Positions 45,159 through 53,705 of a stretch of DNA of 53,865 bases are shown in pieces. Position 1 is the first letter of the stretch. Each line of letters starts with the position of its first letter. Under the pieces are notes generated by a model. The model worked only from the letters and a program-made list of their open reading frames with translations, did not search any database and had not been told where the DNA came from. This DNA is from Gloeocapsa sp. PCC 73106 (GTDB taxonomy: Bacteria; Cyanobacteriota; Cyanobacteriia; Cyanobacteriales; Gloeocapsaceae), in the NCBI RefSeq assembly GCF_000332035.1, contig NZ_ALVY01000212.1:1-53865 (forward strand). The letters are read 5' to 3'. The translations under genes and the position numbers were made by a program.

Positions 45159-45722
45159 TTAAAATAATACAACTCTCTCAACCTTCCACAGTGAACTATT
45201 ACCCTGCTTACCCGATTTACTGAAGCGGAATCCACAGTAGAGATATTCTTTTTTACCTTGCAGACTACGATAAGAAAGATTAACAATTGCCGCTAAGCGA
45301 CGAGTTGGGATAACCCAGTTGTTATCAACTAACTCCTGAAGCATTCTTAAATCATCTAAATTAGCTTTGTGTAGGGGTATTAAAGATTTAACGGTTTCTC
45401 TGATAAGTATTGCTATTCCCTCTAAGGGTAAGGAAAGTTGTTCTGGAGTAACCCTTTTGAAGGTGTCGTCTGGTCTGTCGTCCACCGATATTTTTAATAG
45501 GGTCTGGGGATTATTGTTGATAAACTGTTGGATAGTAACCCCCTGCTTGAGGGTGTCGTCCAGTGTGTCCAGTGTGTCCAGTTCCTCCCTAGTAATGTAA
45601 GATTTTCTATTTAGGGAATGGGGTTGAATCTGTAACTGATTGAGACGAGTGTAAACTTGAGAGCGACCGATATTGTAGCGCGAGGTTAATTGTTGTACGG
45701 GAAAGTTATCTATTTCTGTCAT
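45159..45722 (-). CDS. Helix-turn-helix protein flanked by TGTCC-rich repeats
   Basis: The 187-residue protein begins MTEIDNFPVQQLTSRYNIGRSQVYTRLNQL, a MerR/HTH-17-like DNA-binding start followed by SYITREELDTLDTLDD. The rest is helical with no recognised domain. I choose the ATG at 45722; a longer ORF reaching 46013 would translate the repeat at 45760-45821. The coding stretch for DTLDTLDDTL repeats the same TGTCC/GTCGTCC words as the flanking repeats. It could be a regulator or partition-type protein of the island that binds those repeats; this is inference. Confidence 0.65.
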   Translation of the reverse strand: MTEIDNFPVQQLTSRYNIGRSQVYTRLNQLQIQPHSLNRKSYITREELDTLDTLDDTLKQGVTIQQFINNNPQTLLKISVDDRPDDTFKRVTPEQLSLPLEGIAILIRETVKSLIPLHKANLDDLRMLQELVDNNWVIPTRRLAAIVNLSYRSLQGKKEYLYCGFRFSKSGKQGNSSLWKVERVVLF

Positions 45723-46078
45723 ATCATTAGATATGTTTAATACTGTACATATACTATTATAGTATGAAATTACTTTAGGTGTCGTCCGGTGTCCAGTGGA
45801 AAATCCATCGCTATGTCCAGTCATTATAAGTAATATCAAGTTCGGGTAAATACTTATACATAAAAGCGAGTAGGGGTAAAGGGGAAAGGGTAAAGGGGAA
45901 AGCTTTAGATAAAAAAGTGACTCACTTTCTTTATGGTAACTAATTAAGCGGACATGATATAATATACAAAAATGGTTTTTTGTTGAGCGTTTTCTAGGAG
46001 CATTCAAATTCACTTAAGACTTTTATCAGTTGCTCAAGTTTGTTAATTCGGTTCTTCTAGACTAAGTATGATAGATTA
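45723..46078. other. Gap between the HTH gene and the IS66 remnant
   Basis: 356 bp without a convincing gene. It holds repeat R2 (45760-45821), a GGGGTAAA/GGGGAAA heptamer-like run (45871-45902) and AT-rich sequence that should contain the HTH gene's promoter. Confidence 0.7.
45760..45821 (+). repeat. TGTCC-rich repeat, copy R2
   Basis: 62 bp, four mismatches from R1 (20881-20942). It lies upstream of the helix-turn-helix gene start, so R2 and R3 flank that gene as direct repeats. Confidence 0.9.
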
Positions 46079-46291
46079 ATGATACCAGGGCAAGACTTGG
46101 GGGTCAGATTAAAAGCATTACTTTCATGGTTAGGAAACTATGGACATTTATCTTATGGTAAACAGCAAGAATTTTTAGAGGAATTAGGATCAATCTCCAT
46201 TGGTCAAGGAACTTTAGTAGCCACGAATGAGCGAGTGGAAAAAGCAGTAAGCCCTAGTTCTGTAATATTCACAATATTTATCTATCTCTGA
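46079..46291 (+). pseudogene. IS66-type transposase fragment
   Basis: The 70-residue ORF contains GQDLGVRLKALLSWLGNYGHLSYGKQ and IGQGTLVATNERV, which I recognise as the N-terminal part of cyanobacterial IS66-type transposases. It then diverges (SPSSVIFTIFIYL) and stops. No catalytic DDE region follows; 46300-46450 may hold more degraded sequence. It is a decayed insertion. Confidence 0.65.
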
Positions 46292-46653
46292 AACTGTAGT
46301 ATCGGCTTCTCTCGGCAAATAAAGAGATAACCACACCACTGGAAAATCTAGATCAAATATATGGAGTAGCAGAATTCCTCAAGGCTAGAGTTCAGTTTTT
46401 AACTCAATATAACTATGTTTCGGAGTTAGAAGATTCCGAAATAATTTAGAACAACCAGAAGTGAGAGAAGTCAGACATAGGCGGTGCGATCGTCTTTCAG
46501 ATAAATTTGAAGTAACTTGTCGTCCGGTATCCACTGGACAGTCCAGTGTTGTTGTTCATTTTTAATTCTACATTCTCAATCGTCCGATGTCTGGTGGATA
46601 ATCCGGCACTCAGTTTATATAATACGCAATGGAGTTCCCTAGGGAGCGATCGC
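46292..46653. other. Gap with two degraded TGTCC-rich repeats (R4, R5)
   Basis: 362 bp without a convincing gene. A broken reading frame (NLDQIYGVAEFLKARV) is at about 46350-46450. R4 is at 46518-46549 (TTGTCGTCCGGTATCC...) and R5 at 46581-46613 (CGTCCGATGTCTGGTGG...). Confidence 0.65.
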
Positions 46654-49600
46654 TTAATCACCGACATTTCGTAAGCGATTATAGTTTTGAAGAATAGTTT
46701 GAGTAGTAGGATGATTGATTCCCAAAGTCCTTTTAGCGATCTCTAAAGCTTCAATGTAGAGGGGTTCAGCTTCACTGTATCTACCTCGACTATTGTAGAG
46801 TCCTGCTAAATTGTTCAAGCCTGATGCTACATGGGGATGGTCGTCGTCCTTAAACATTCGCCTATACATCTTTAAAGCTTCAATGTAGAGGGTTTCAGCT
46901 TCGTTGTATTTACCTAGGTTATAGTAGAGTGCTGCTAAATTGTTCAAGCCTGATGCTACACCGGGATGGTCGTCGTCCTTAAACATTCGCTTTTTCATCT
47001 TTAAAGCTTTAATGTAGAGGGTTTCAGCTTCGTTGTATTTACCTTGACTATCGTAGAGTGCTGCTAAATTGTTCAAATTAGTAGCCACATAGGGATGGTC
47101 GTCGTCCTTAAACATTCGCCTATACATCTCTAAAGCTTCAATGTAGAGGGTTTCAGCTTCGTTGTATTTACCTTGACTATCGTAGAGTGCTGCTAAATTG
47201 TCCAAGGTAGATGCAATATAGGGATGGTCGCCGTTATAGATTTGCTTTCTCATCTTTAAAGCTTCAATGTAGAGGGGTTCAGCTTCGCTGTATCTGCTTT
47301 GTCTATTGTAGAGATTAGCTAAATTGTTTAAGCCTAATCCTACATAAAATAAGCCGTTGTCGCCCCTAGACATTTGCCTTGCTATCTCTAAAGCTTCAAT
47401 GTAGAGAGGTTCAGCTTCGTTGTATTTACCTTGACTATCGTAGAGTTCTGCTAAATTATTCAAGCTTATTAATACACATTGATTGTTTACCTCTAAAGTC
47501 CGACAAAGATTCAGACATTCTTCAAGCCAAGGTTCTGCTAAACCATATAAACCTTGTCCTTGGTAAAATCTACCTAAACCCACAAATGGCCAGATTACAT
47601 CTTCATTCGGCAAGCAGTTTCGTAATGACTCTTTAGCTGATTCCGCTATGTGAGGAATAGATAATTTAACTTTTTCTAGATCATCAGTCACTGGAGTTTC
47701 AGGAATAGTTTGCGCCTCTTTTACCATTCCTTGACAAAATTTGGTTTTTAATTGCTCTTTTGTTGAGATTGCTTCTTCCAACTTATTTTGAAAATATTCT
47801 CTCATCAATGAATGTAGCTCATATATTCCTTGATCTTGGCGTTGAATTAAGCTTAATTTTACCAACACTCCATCTCTAATATCTTCTAATTGTTCTTCAT
47901 CTTCTGAAGCTAAACACTTTTGTAATAATGACCATGGAATAGGTGCAAGTGCAAATAGACTCAGAAAACAGGCTAATTCTTGGGCTTGAGTATTTAATTC
48001 TTGCCAACTTAACTCAAAAGCTGCTTTAACTCCTTTAAGTGCAGTTGTTGACGTAGTTGGTTCTAGAAGAGCATTTTGTTCTAACCCCTTTGCCTCTAAT
48101 CTTTGTATCATTTCACTTAGTGGTACATCTTGTCTTTGAGCTAAATAACAACCAACCAATTCTAAAGCTAGAGGTAAATAACCCAATTGATGACAAAGCT
48201 GCTGCGCTTCTTGTTGCTCTTGTTCTATCCTATTTGAGCCGATTAGCACTGCTAATAATTCTAGTGCCGCTGCTTGGGAAAAGATCTTTAAGTTTAGTTG
48301 TGCAAAATTGGCTCCTAAATTTTGTGATCTAGTTGTGGCTAAAATTTTAAATTTCGGTAAATTGGGTGGGAGATAATTGTCAATACTTTCTCTGTTAATT
48401 ACATCGTCAAAGATTACCAGAACATTTCCTTCAAATGGCCAATGACGCCAACAATAGTCTACTTTAGCTTTGGTATCCCATTCTTCTGGAGGATTCAGAC
48501 CTAGTTTCATTTTCCCATAATCATTAATTATCTGAATAGCTAAGTCTGTTTCCCTCGCTCTAAGCCAACAAATTCCTCCTTGATATTTACTACCATATTT
48601 TTGAGCATATTGGAGGGCTAATTCAGTCTTACCTATTCCCCCCATTCCAGTGATGCTTGCCAATGTAGAGGAAATTACGACTCTTTCTGATTTTGTTAGT
48701 TTGGCATCTAGATCTTCTAATTCTTGAACACGCCCTACAAAATTTTTAGTCCCACTACGTGGTGTATCTTGGGGAGGATTATTGACCTTATTTATAGATC
48801 TAGGTAGATATTTTTTGAGAAACTCTATTAAAAATAGGGCTGACGCTTTTGCCGCAAACTCTCTAAATGAATCATCTTTATACTGATCTGCATAGTCACA
48901 TATACCCTTGACAAAGATCATGTATTTTATGTCTTGAGTTTGTGAGACAATCCCTATTGCCTCTCCTTCCATTTCTAAACCAATTATCTGTCTCTGTACG
49001 TTGGCTATCTTGTCAAAAATCTCTTCATCTTCAATAACTGATGTTCCTGTTCCCACTGGTCCTAAATGTACTTTGAACTCTGGATCTGCTCTAGGTTCAT
49101 CAGGAAAGCTAAATAACTTTTCATCACAATCTTCTTTTCCTTTTTCTGTTAACTTAAATCCTTTTTCTTCTATCCATTTTCTTTTTTTTAATCTTTTTAG
49201 GGTGGCTTCTCGGTTTAATACATACGTTGTCATGGGTGCATAATCTTGCAGTCTACTTATTTCGTTAGCTTCTAATGCTGCAAATGCTCTTAGTAACCAT
49301 TCAGCTTGATAATCAATAGACAGTGGTCGCTCATCAACAAAAGTAGGTTTCCACTCCTTCATTATTTGTTCTACAGAGGTTTTCCACTCTCGTTTGAGAT
49401 TAAAAGTAGTTATATCATGTTGTAATTGTCCTTCTTTGAGTTTGCCCTCATCGTAGCGAAATACTTTGTCAGCTACTATGACATCTCCCAAGAAAACACC
49501 CGATTGACGACGACCCGCACAAATACCGCACATAGCCAAGCACTGAGGATTCAATTCCTTAGTCAGCTCGGTAGCTAAAGCTGCTGCTCTGACTGCACCC

Positions 49601-49818
49601 ATCCCATGAGCCCACATCGCTGCTACTCGGAATGAAAAACCTTGATCACTAGCAAATTCTCTAACATAGTATTTAGTAAAATTATTTTCTTGGACATCTT
49701 GCCATGAGTCTATTCCGCCTGTTACTTTCATTAATGCATCGAATTCTTCTTTAAGTGCAGCAATGATTAAGACATTGGCTTTGTTTTGGCTAAGGTTTGA
49801 GTGAGGGGCTTGGCTCAT
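46654..49818 (-). CDS. Nucleosidase-STAND NTPase-TPR protein (probable anti-phage sensor)
   Basis: The 1054-residue protein has three parts. Residues 14-335 are a PNP/MTA-nucleosidase-like domain (VLIIAALKEEF, CGICAGRR, the base-binding EMEGEA at 282-287 and catalytic GICDYAD at 305-311). Residues 355-700 are an NB-ARC/STAND ATPase with P-loop GMGGIGKT (391-398), LVIFDDV and GYLPLALELVGCYLA. Residues 780-1050 are about seven TPRs of 42-43 residues (NLAALYDSQGKYNEAE). STAND proteins with an N-terminal effector and C-terminal repeats act as NLR-like immune sensors; here the effector would cleave a nucleoside or nucleotide after activation. Residues 180-240 look like a winged-helix insertion in the effector. 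A RipA-like membrane gene precedes it. Confidence 0.88.
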   Translation of the reverse strand: MSQAPHSNLSQNKANVLIIAALKEEFDALMKVTGGIDSWQDVQENNFTKYYVREFASDQGFSFRVAAMWAHGMGAVRAAALATELTKELNPQCLAMCGICAGRRQSGVFLGDVIVADKVFRYDEGKLKEGQLQHDITTFNLKREWKTSVEQIMKEWKPTFVDERPLSIDYQAEWLLRAFAALEANEISRLQDYAPMTTYVLNREATLKRLKKRKWIEEKGFKLTEKGKEDCDEKLFSFPDEPRADPEFKVHLGPVGTGTSVIEDEEIFDKIANVQRQIIGLEMEGEAIGIVSQTQDIKYMIFVKGICDYADQYKDDSFREFAAKASALFLIEFLKKYLPRSINKVNNPPQDTPRSGTKNFVGRVQELEDLDAKLTKSERVVISSTLASITGMGGIGKTELALQYAQKYGSKYQGGICWLRARETDLAIQIINDYGKMKLGLNPPEEWDTKAKVDYCWRHWPFEGNVLVIFDDVINRESIDNYLPPNLPKFKILATTRSQNLGANFAQLNLKIFSQAAALELLAVLIGSNRIEQEQQEAQQLCHQLGYLPLALELVGCYLAQRQDVPLSEMIQRLEAKGLEQNALLEPTTSTTALKGVKAAFELSWQELNTQAQELACFLSLFALAPIPWSLLQKCLASEDEEQLEDIRDGVLVKLSLIQRQDQGIYELHSLMREYFQNKLEEAISTKEQLKTKFCQGMVKEAQTIPETPVTDDLEKVKLSIPHIAESAKESLRNCLPNEDVIWPFVGLGRFYQGQGLYGLAEPWLEECLNLCRTLEVNNQCVLISLNNLAELYDSQGKYNEAEPLYIEALEIARQMSRGDNGLFYVGLGLNNLANLYNRQSRYSEAEPLYIEALKMRKQIYNGDHPYIASTLDNLAALYDSQGKYNEAETLYIEALEMYRRMFKDDDHPYVATNLNNLAALYDSQGKYNEAETLYIKALKMKKRMFKDDDHPGVASGLNNLAALYYNLGKYNEAETLYIEALKMYRRMFKDDDHPHVASGLNNLAGLYNSRGRYSEAEPLYIEALEIAKRTLGINHPTTQTILQNYNRLRNVGD
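46735..47470 (-). repeat. Coding tandem repeats of 126-129 bp (TPR region)
   Basis: The TPR codons repeat almost word for word at the DNA level: the phrase AATGTAGAGGG recurs at 129- or 126-bp steps (near 46753, 46882, 47011, 47140, 47266). Such near-identical units can recombine and change the number of TPRs. Confidence 0.85.
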
Positions 49819-49961
49819 CGATTTAGATCACAGTTTTTCCATTACTATAGCACTCGCTTTATATTAGATAAGTGTTTTTAATGAAGTCCTAACATTTATG
49901 GCGGTTGGTATAATCATAACTATCCTAAATTTTTGACTTGTTCTGGTCTTTTGGCAAGCAT

Positions 49962-50498
49962 TTATTCAAGAACCATTAGAAACAAGGCGAACAAAATTAA
50001 GGCAGCGTAGCAAACGATGAAAATTATCGGAATCATCGCTTCTATTTGAGCCATTGATTGATATTTATCCTTATTTTTCCCCTTTCCTAAAGCTACCCAC
50101 TCTGCCCAAAATAAAGAGACAGGTAAACGCGTTTCTAAGGTATGAATCACTTCAAATTTACGTCGATTCAATAACCCATAATATTTACTCAGTTTTTGCC
50201 ACGTTAAAGACAATAAAATCCCTGCCAATGCTACAGTCATAACTCCTACCCCTGATGGAAACCGAGAAGGAAGTTCTACTTTTGTGACAAAAAATCCGGC
50301 TACCGACATTAAAAAGGCATTCCCAATCAACATAATACTGTGAAGAGTTTGACGACGGGCTACCAATTTCTCCATCGTTTCGACATAAAGCTTATATTGC
50401 TCTAAAATAAGCTTTTGGCTCTCTAGGTCATCTGGTACGTTAATTCCTCTAAACAGTTCCCTCTCTAATTCTGTTTCTGGATAGTTATCTTGTGACAT
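49962..50498 (-). CDS. RipA-like membrane protein next to the STAND gene
   Basis: The 178-residue protein has an amphipathic N-terminal helix (ILEQYKLYVETMEKLVARRQ), three membrane segments (53-71, 84-100, 155-177) and the pattern KYYGLLNRRKFEVIHTLETRLPVSLFWAEWVALG-like with NRRKF and AEW, which I associate with the RipA family of octameric membrane proteins. It is upstream of the nucleosidase-STAND gene on the same strand, 143 bp away, so the two may form one defence unit. Start ATG at 50498. Confidence 0.75.
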   Translation of the reverse strand: MSQDNYPETELERELFRGINVPDDLESQKLILEQYKLYVETMEKLVARRQTLHSIMLIGNAFLMSVAGFFVTKVELPSRFPSGVGVMTVALAGILLSLTWQKLSKYYGLLNRRKFEVIHTLETRLPVSLFWAEWVALGKGKNKDKYQSMAQIEAMIPIIFIVCYAALILFALFLMVLE

Positions 50499-50568
50499 AT
50501 ACTTAAAATCTTACTGCTCAATAAAAATTTTACTCCCATTTCCTTCTCCGAACCCAACTGAGCATCAG

Positions 50569-52165
50569 TTTGGTCTAAATCGCGCACTTCGCGCCGGTAT
50601 CTTCTATATTTTGGCTCGCAGCGCGGAAGATGGTCACTGCTTTTTACCCCAACCGGAACTGATCGCCTCGGCGAAAGAATTACTCTCTAATCAAGACCAT
50701 CAGGCTGAATCAGAAACTGTAGAAGGTGTTATCGAAGAGATGGTTAGTAATAGCGATCTAATTGTAGAAGAAGTAGAAGGGGGAATGCGACTCTACTTCA
50801 AACCTACCTTTTACCACACCGAAAATAATCTAGCTAGGATATTGCGAGAGCGTACCTCTACAAAGATTGAAATAGATACTCAACGAGTCAATAATTGGAT
50901 CGAACGCTACACCCTAAAAAAACAGATACAGCTATCCCCACAGAGAGAGAAAAGCAGTAGAGATGGCCGCTTCCCAAACCGTCATGATTCTCACCGGAGG
51001 ACCCGGCTGCGGTAAAACCTTCACCACAAAAACAATTGTAGCTCTGTGGAAGGCAATGGGAAAGAAGATAGGCTTAGCCGCCCCCACCGGGAGAGCAGCG
51101 CAACGCTTAAGCGAGATGGCGGGATTAGAAGCTCGTACGGTACACCGCCTGTTGGAATTTGACCCCAAGAGAAGAGATTTTCAAAAGAATAGCGATAATC
51201 CCCTACCCTACGATGCTTTAATTGTAGACGAGTCCTCGATGCTCGATCTGTTTCTGGCTCACTCCTTGTTGAAAGCTATCGCACCTCAAACCCAATTGTT
51301 ACTGGTAGGAGACGTGGATCAACTCCCCAGCGTGGGACCAGGTAATGTCTTAGGCGATCTCATTAATTCCAATAAAATTACTAACGCAACACTAACAGAA
51401 GTATTCCGACAGTCAGCCCAGAGTGCAATTATCACTGCAGCACACCAAATTAACCAAGGGAAGTACCCTAAATTAGAAAAAATCTCTAATAACCCTCAAT
51501 CCGACTGCCTCTGGCACAGCGGTGGCTCCCAACTCGAACACGGAGTACAGACTATCTCTGAACTAATTACAGATTTTATACCCAAACTCGGATTTAATCC
51601 CCTCACTGACGTTCAGGTACTATCTCCTATGACGAGAGGTCTTATAGGTACGCGTAACCTCAATCAGGTTCTACAAAAACTTTTGAATCCCCCTCATTCG
51701 GATAAAACTGAAGTTACAGCGGGTGGTCACACTTTCCGAGTCGGCGACCGCATTATCCAACTCAAAAACGATTACAACCGAGGTGTCTTCAACGGCGATC
51801 TGGGAATAGTAAGGAAAATAAACTTGATTGACAGATTAGCGATCTCGAAGAGATCCGCGTAGCGGTGCGTCGATGTCAATAGTGAGCAAGTTAACTACGA
51901 CTTCGCTGACTTAAATGAAGTGGGATTAGCTTGGGCGATCTCCATACATAAATCCCAGGGTTCAGAGTATCCTGTAGTAATCTTACCCCTATACATGCAG
52001 CACTACCTAATGCTTTCTAGAAACCTACTCTACACAGCGATCACCCGTGCCCGGAAACTAGCGATCGTCATCGGTTCTAGTAAAGCGATCGCTATTGCTG
52101 TTAACCAATATAATCAGAAGAAGAGATATACTCGTTTGACGTCCGAGATTAAGCTCAATGGGTGA
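50569..52165 (+). pseudogene. Broken RecD2-type helicase gene
   Basis: A 5'-truncated, frameshifted and stop-interrupted RecD2 (SF1B 5'-3' DNA helicase). Similarity begins near 50569 with RAGIFYIL...DGHCFLPQPELI. A frame change near 50945-50960 separates the N-terminal piece (50611-51015 in its frame) from the helicase core, which has LTGGPGCGKT (Walker A), IVDESSMLD (Walker B), LLVGDVDQLPSVGPG, and after the break GLAWAISIHKSQGSEYPVV and TAITRAR. A TAG at 51860-51862 interrupts the frame inside a 36-bp palindromic element; the frame resumes at once (VDVNSEQVNYDFADL). The C-terminus is complete, the N-terminal 300 or so residues are missing. Confidence 0.88.
51839..51874. repeat. 36-bp palindromic element carrying a stop into recD2
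   Basis: It begins GCGATCTCGAAGAGATC (GATCTC pairs with GAGATC) and ends GTGCGTCGAT. Being 36 bp it keeps the recD2 frame, but in this phase it brings a TAG. It resembles, but is not identical to, the 35-bp elements elsewhere. Confidence 0.6.
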
Positions 52166-52340
52166 CAATAACCCCCTGATGTAGATAGGGTATAGGGTGT
52201 GGGATGTCGAAAAAATTTATCTTGAGAGGTCACTCACTTGATACGTCACTTATTCAAAACAGATGTGACTTAACCTCTTGGTCACCCCATGAGGTGGAAC
52301 ATCTAAGGTTAAAAATCGCGCCCAAATTTCCGCGCATTGC

Positions 52341-52507
52341 GGCTCTCTCGGCAATTTGGAGTAAACTGTATCCCAAGTTATATTTTCTTAACTGTTCCCT
52401 GTTCCGGTGTTCCGGTGTTCCCTTCTTATAGCTAAATATTATGGCTCTCTCGGCAATTTGGAGTAAACTGTATCCCAAGTTATATTTTCTTAACTGTTCC
52501 CTGTTCC
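52341..52507 (+). repeat. 65-bp perfect direct repeat (two copies)
   Basis: GGCTCTCTCGGCAATTTGG starts each copy (52341 and 52443) and CTGTTCCCTGTTCC ends it. The 37 bp between them are rich in GGTGTTCC heptamers. Confidence 0.95.
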
Positions 52508-52565
52508 CTATTCCCTGTTCCCTATAAACGATAAGTTTTGCTTATCACCACAAGTACGGAAGAGC
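52499..52565. repeat. Inverted repeat, right copy (IS-end-like)
   Basis: Reverse complement of 39717-39783 with about five mismatches, including the CACCACAAGTACGGAAGAGC end at 52546-52565. With the left copy it brackets 12.8 kb. Confidence 0.8.
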
Positions 52566-52570
52566 TAAAT

Positions 52571-53510
52571 ATGATTCCTTCTGTCCTCGCTCATGAAATC
52601 CACGACAGTATCGCCGAGTTTATCAGCACCGAGTTTCGTCCAGCTACACCTAGTTTTGAAAACTTGCTCAAAGAGTTTCTAGACAAGAAGGAATCTATTT
52701 TTAAAGGGCCCTATTTATCCCTGGGGTTACCCTTCCGTCAGGGGATAGGGGGAAAGGACTATTTTCCCGATGTACCCATCGCTTTCCCTCCTCACCTTCA
52801 TCAAGAGTTAGCCTTTAGCAGACTCAAAGCACCCAACTATCAATCCACCCTAATAGCGACGGGAACGGGTTCTGGAAAAACAGAATGTTATATGATTCCC
52901 ATATTAGATTACTGCTATCAAAACCAGGAATAAAAGGGAATCAAGGCGATTTTAATTTATCCGATGAACGCTTTAGCGACTGATCAATCCAAACGTCTAG
53001 CTAATTTAATATGGCACAATCCCAAGTTAAAAAATAATGTGACAGCCGGATTATTCGTAGGAGAATCGGAACGCGATCCCAAAGTAGCAATGGGGGAGAA
53101 TCACTTAATTACCGATAAAAACTTACTGCGTCAAAATCCCCCCGACATTCTTTTGACCAACTATAAAATGTTGGATTATCTGCTCTTGCGTCCTCGCGAT
53201 CAGCAGATTTGGAGTAATAATGCAGCCAGAACTCTTCGCTATTTAGGAGTAGATGAAATTCATACCTTTGATGGTGCTCAAGGAACCGATTTAGCCTGTT
53301 TAATCAGACGTCTTAAAGCTCGTTTGAATATTCCAGAAAGATATCTAGTTTGTGTGGGAACTTCCGCCACCCTAGGGGGTACCGAAGGGAGAGAGGATAT
53401 GTTAACTTATGCTAAATCGCTATTTAACGAACCTTTCGACGAATCAGCGATCATCTCTGAAGATAGATTGAGTTCTGCGGAATTTCTCGCTGACGCTTTT
53501 ATCAAAAAAA
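52571..53510 (+). pseudogene. Broken DUF1998/YprA-type DEAD-box helicase gene
   Basis: N-terminal part of a large DEAD/DEAH helicase: HQELAFSRLKAPNYQSTLIATGTGSGKTE (Walker A 98-104), then LIYPMNALATDQSKRLANLI, PDILLTNYKMLDYLL, VDEIHTFDGAQGTDLACLIRRLK (motif II) and VGTSATLGG (motif III). An in-frame TAA at 52931-52933 (codon 121) splits the reading frame without a shift; it resumes as KGIKAILIYPMNALA. Near 53510 the gene is cut by an IS200/IS605-type end. Helicases of this kind occur in DISARM, Druantia and related defence systems, but which one cannot be told. Start ATG at 52571. Confidence 0.85.
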
Positions 53511-53652
53511 TTGGGTTTAAAACCCCGTCCTTCTAGGACGGCTTTGTTTGTTTCTGAGTAGATTTTTTAAACCTCATAGCTAGTCGAGGAAAGCGCATAC
53601 CAGCAAACCAGACTGTCCCAAATACGCTCTTCCCTTCGGATCCTAAATGGTG

Positions 53653-53680
53653 TTGACATCTCTTGGGTTGTTAATTTAAA
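53653..53680 (+). promoter_or_regulatory. Possible tnpB promoter
   Basis: TTGACA at 53653-53658 lies about 50 bp before the tnpB ATG. An AT-rich stretch (TTAATTTAAACT) at the right distance could serve as -10, but it is not a good match. Confidence 0.3.
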
Positions 53681-53705
53681 CTTGTATCAAACCAGATTTT
53701 AGATC

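Larger units (their letters stand above)
52166..52570. other. Repeat-rich gap between the two helicase pseudogenes
   Basis: 405 bp without a gene. It holds a perfect 65-bp direct repeat (52341-52405 and 52443-52507, offset 102 bp), hairpin-like CCAAATT/AATTTGG arms, a run of TGTTCCC heptamers, and the right copy of the inverted repeat that also occurs at 39717. Confidence 0.8.

Noticed and set aside
45723-46013. N-terminal extension of the helix-turn-helix protein to 46013
   Set aside because: It would translate repeat R2 and heptamer sequence into non-conserved residues; the domain begins at 45722.
46735-47470. Possible CRISPR array (regular repeats of about 126-129 bp)
   Set aside because: The period is too long and the repeats encode TPR motifs in one continuous frame; there are no short repeats with unique spacers. 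No CRISPR array was seen anywhere in the window.
52204-52431. 75-codon frame between the helicase pseudogenes
   Set aside because: It spans repeats and heptamers, has no ribosome binding site and no recognisable domain; the antisense frame looks just as open.
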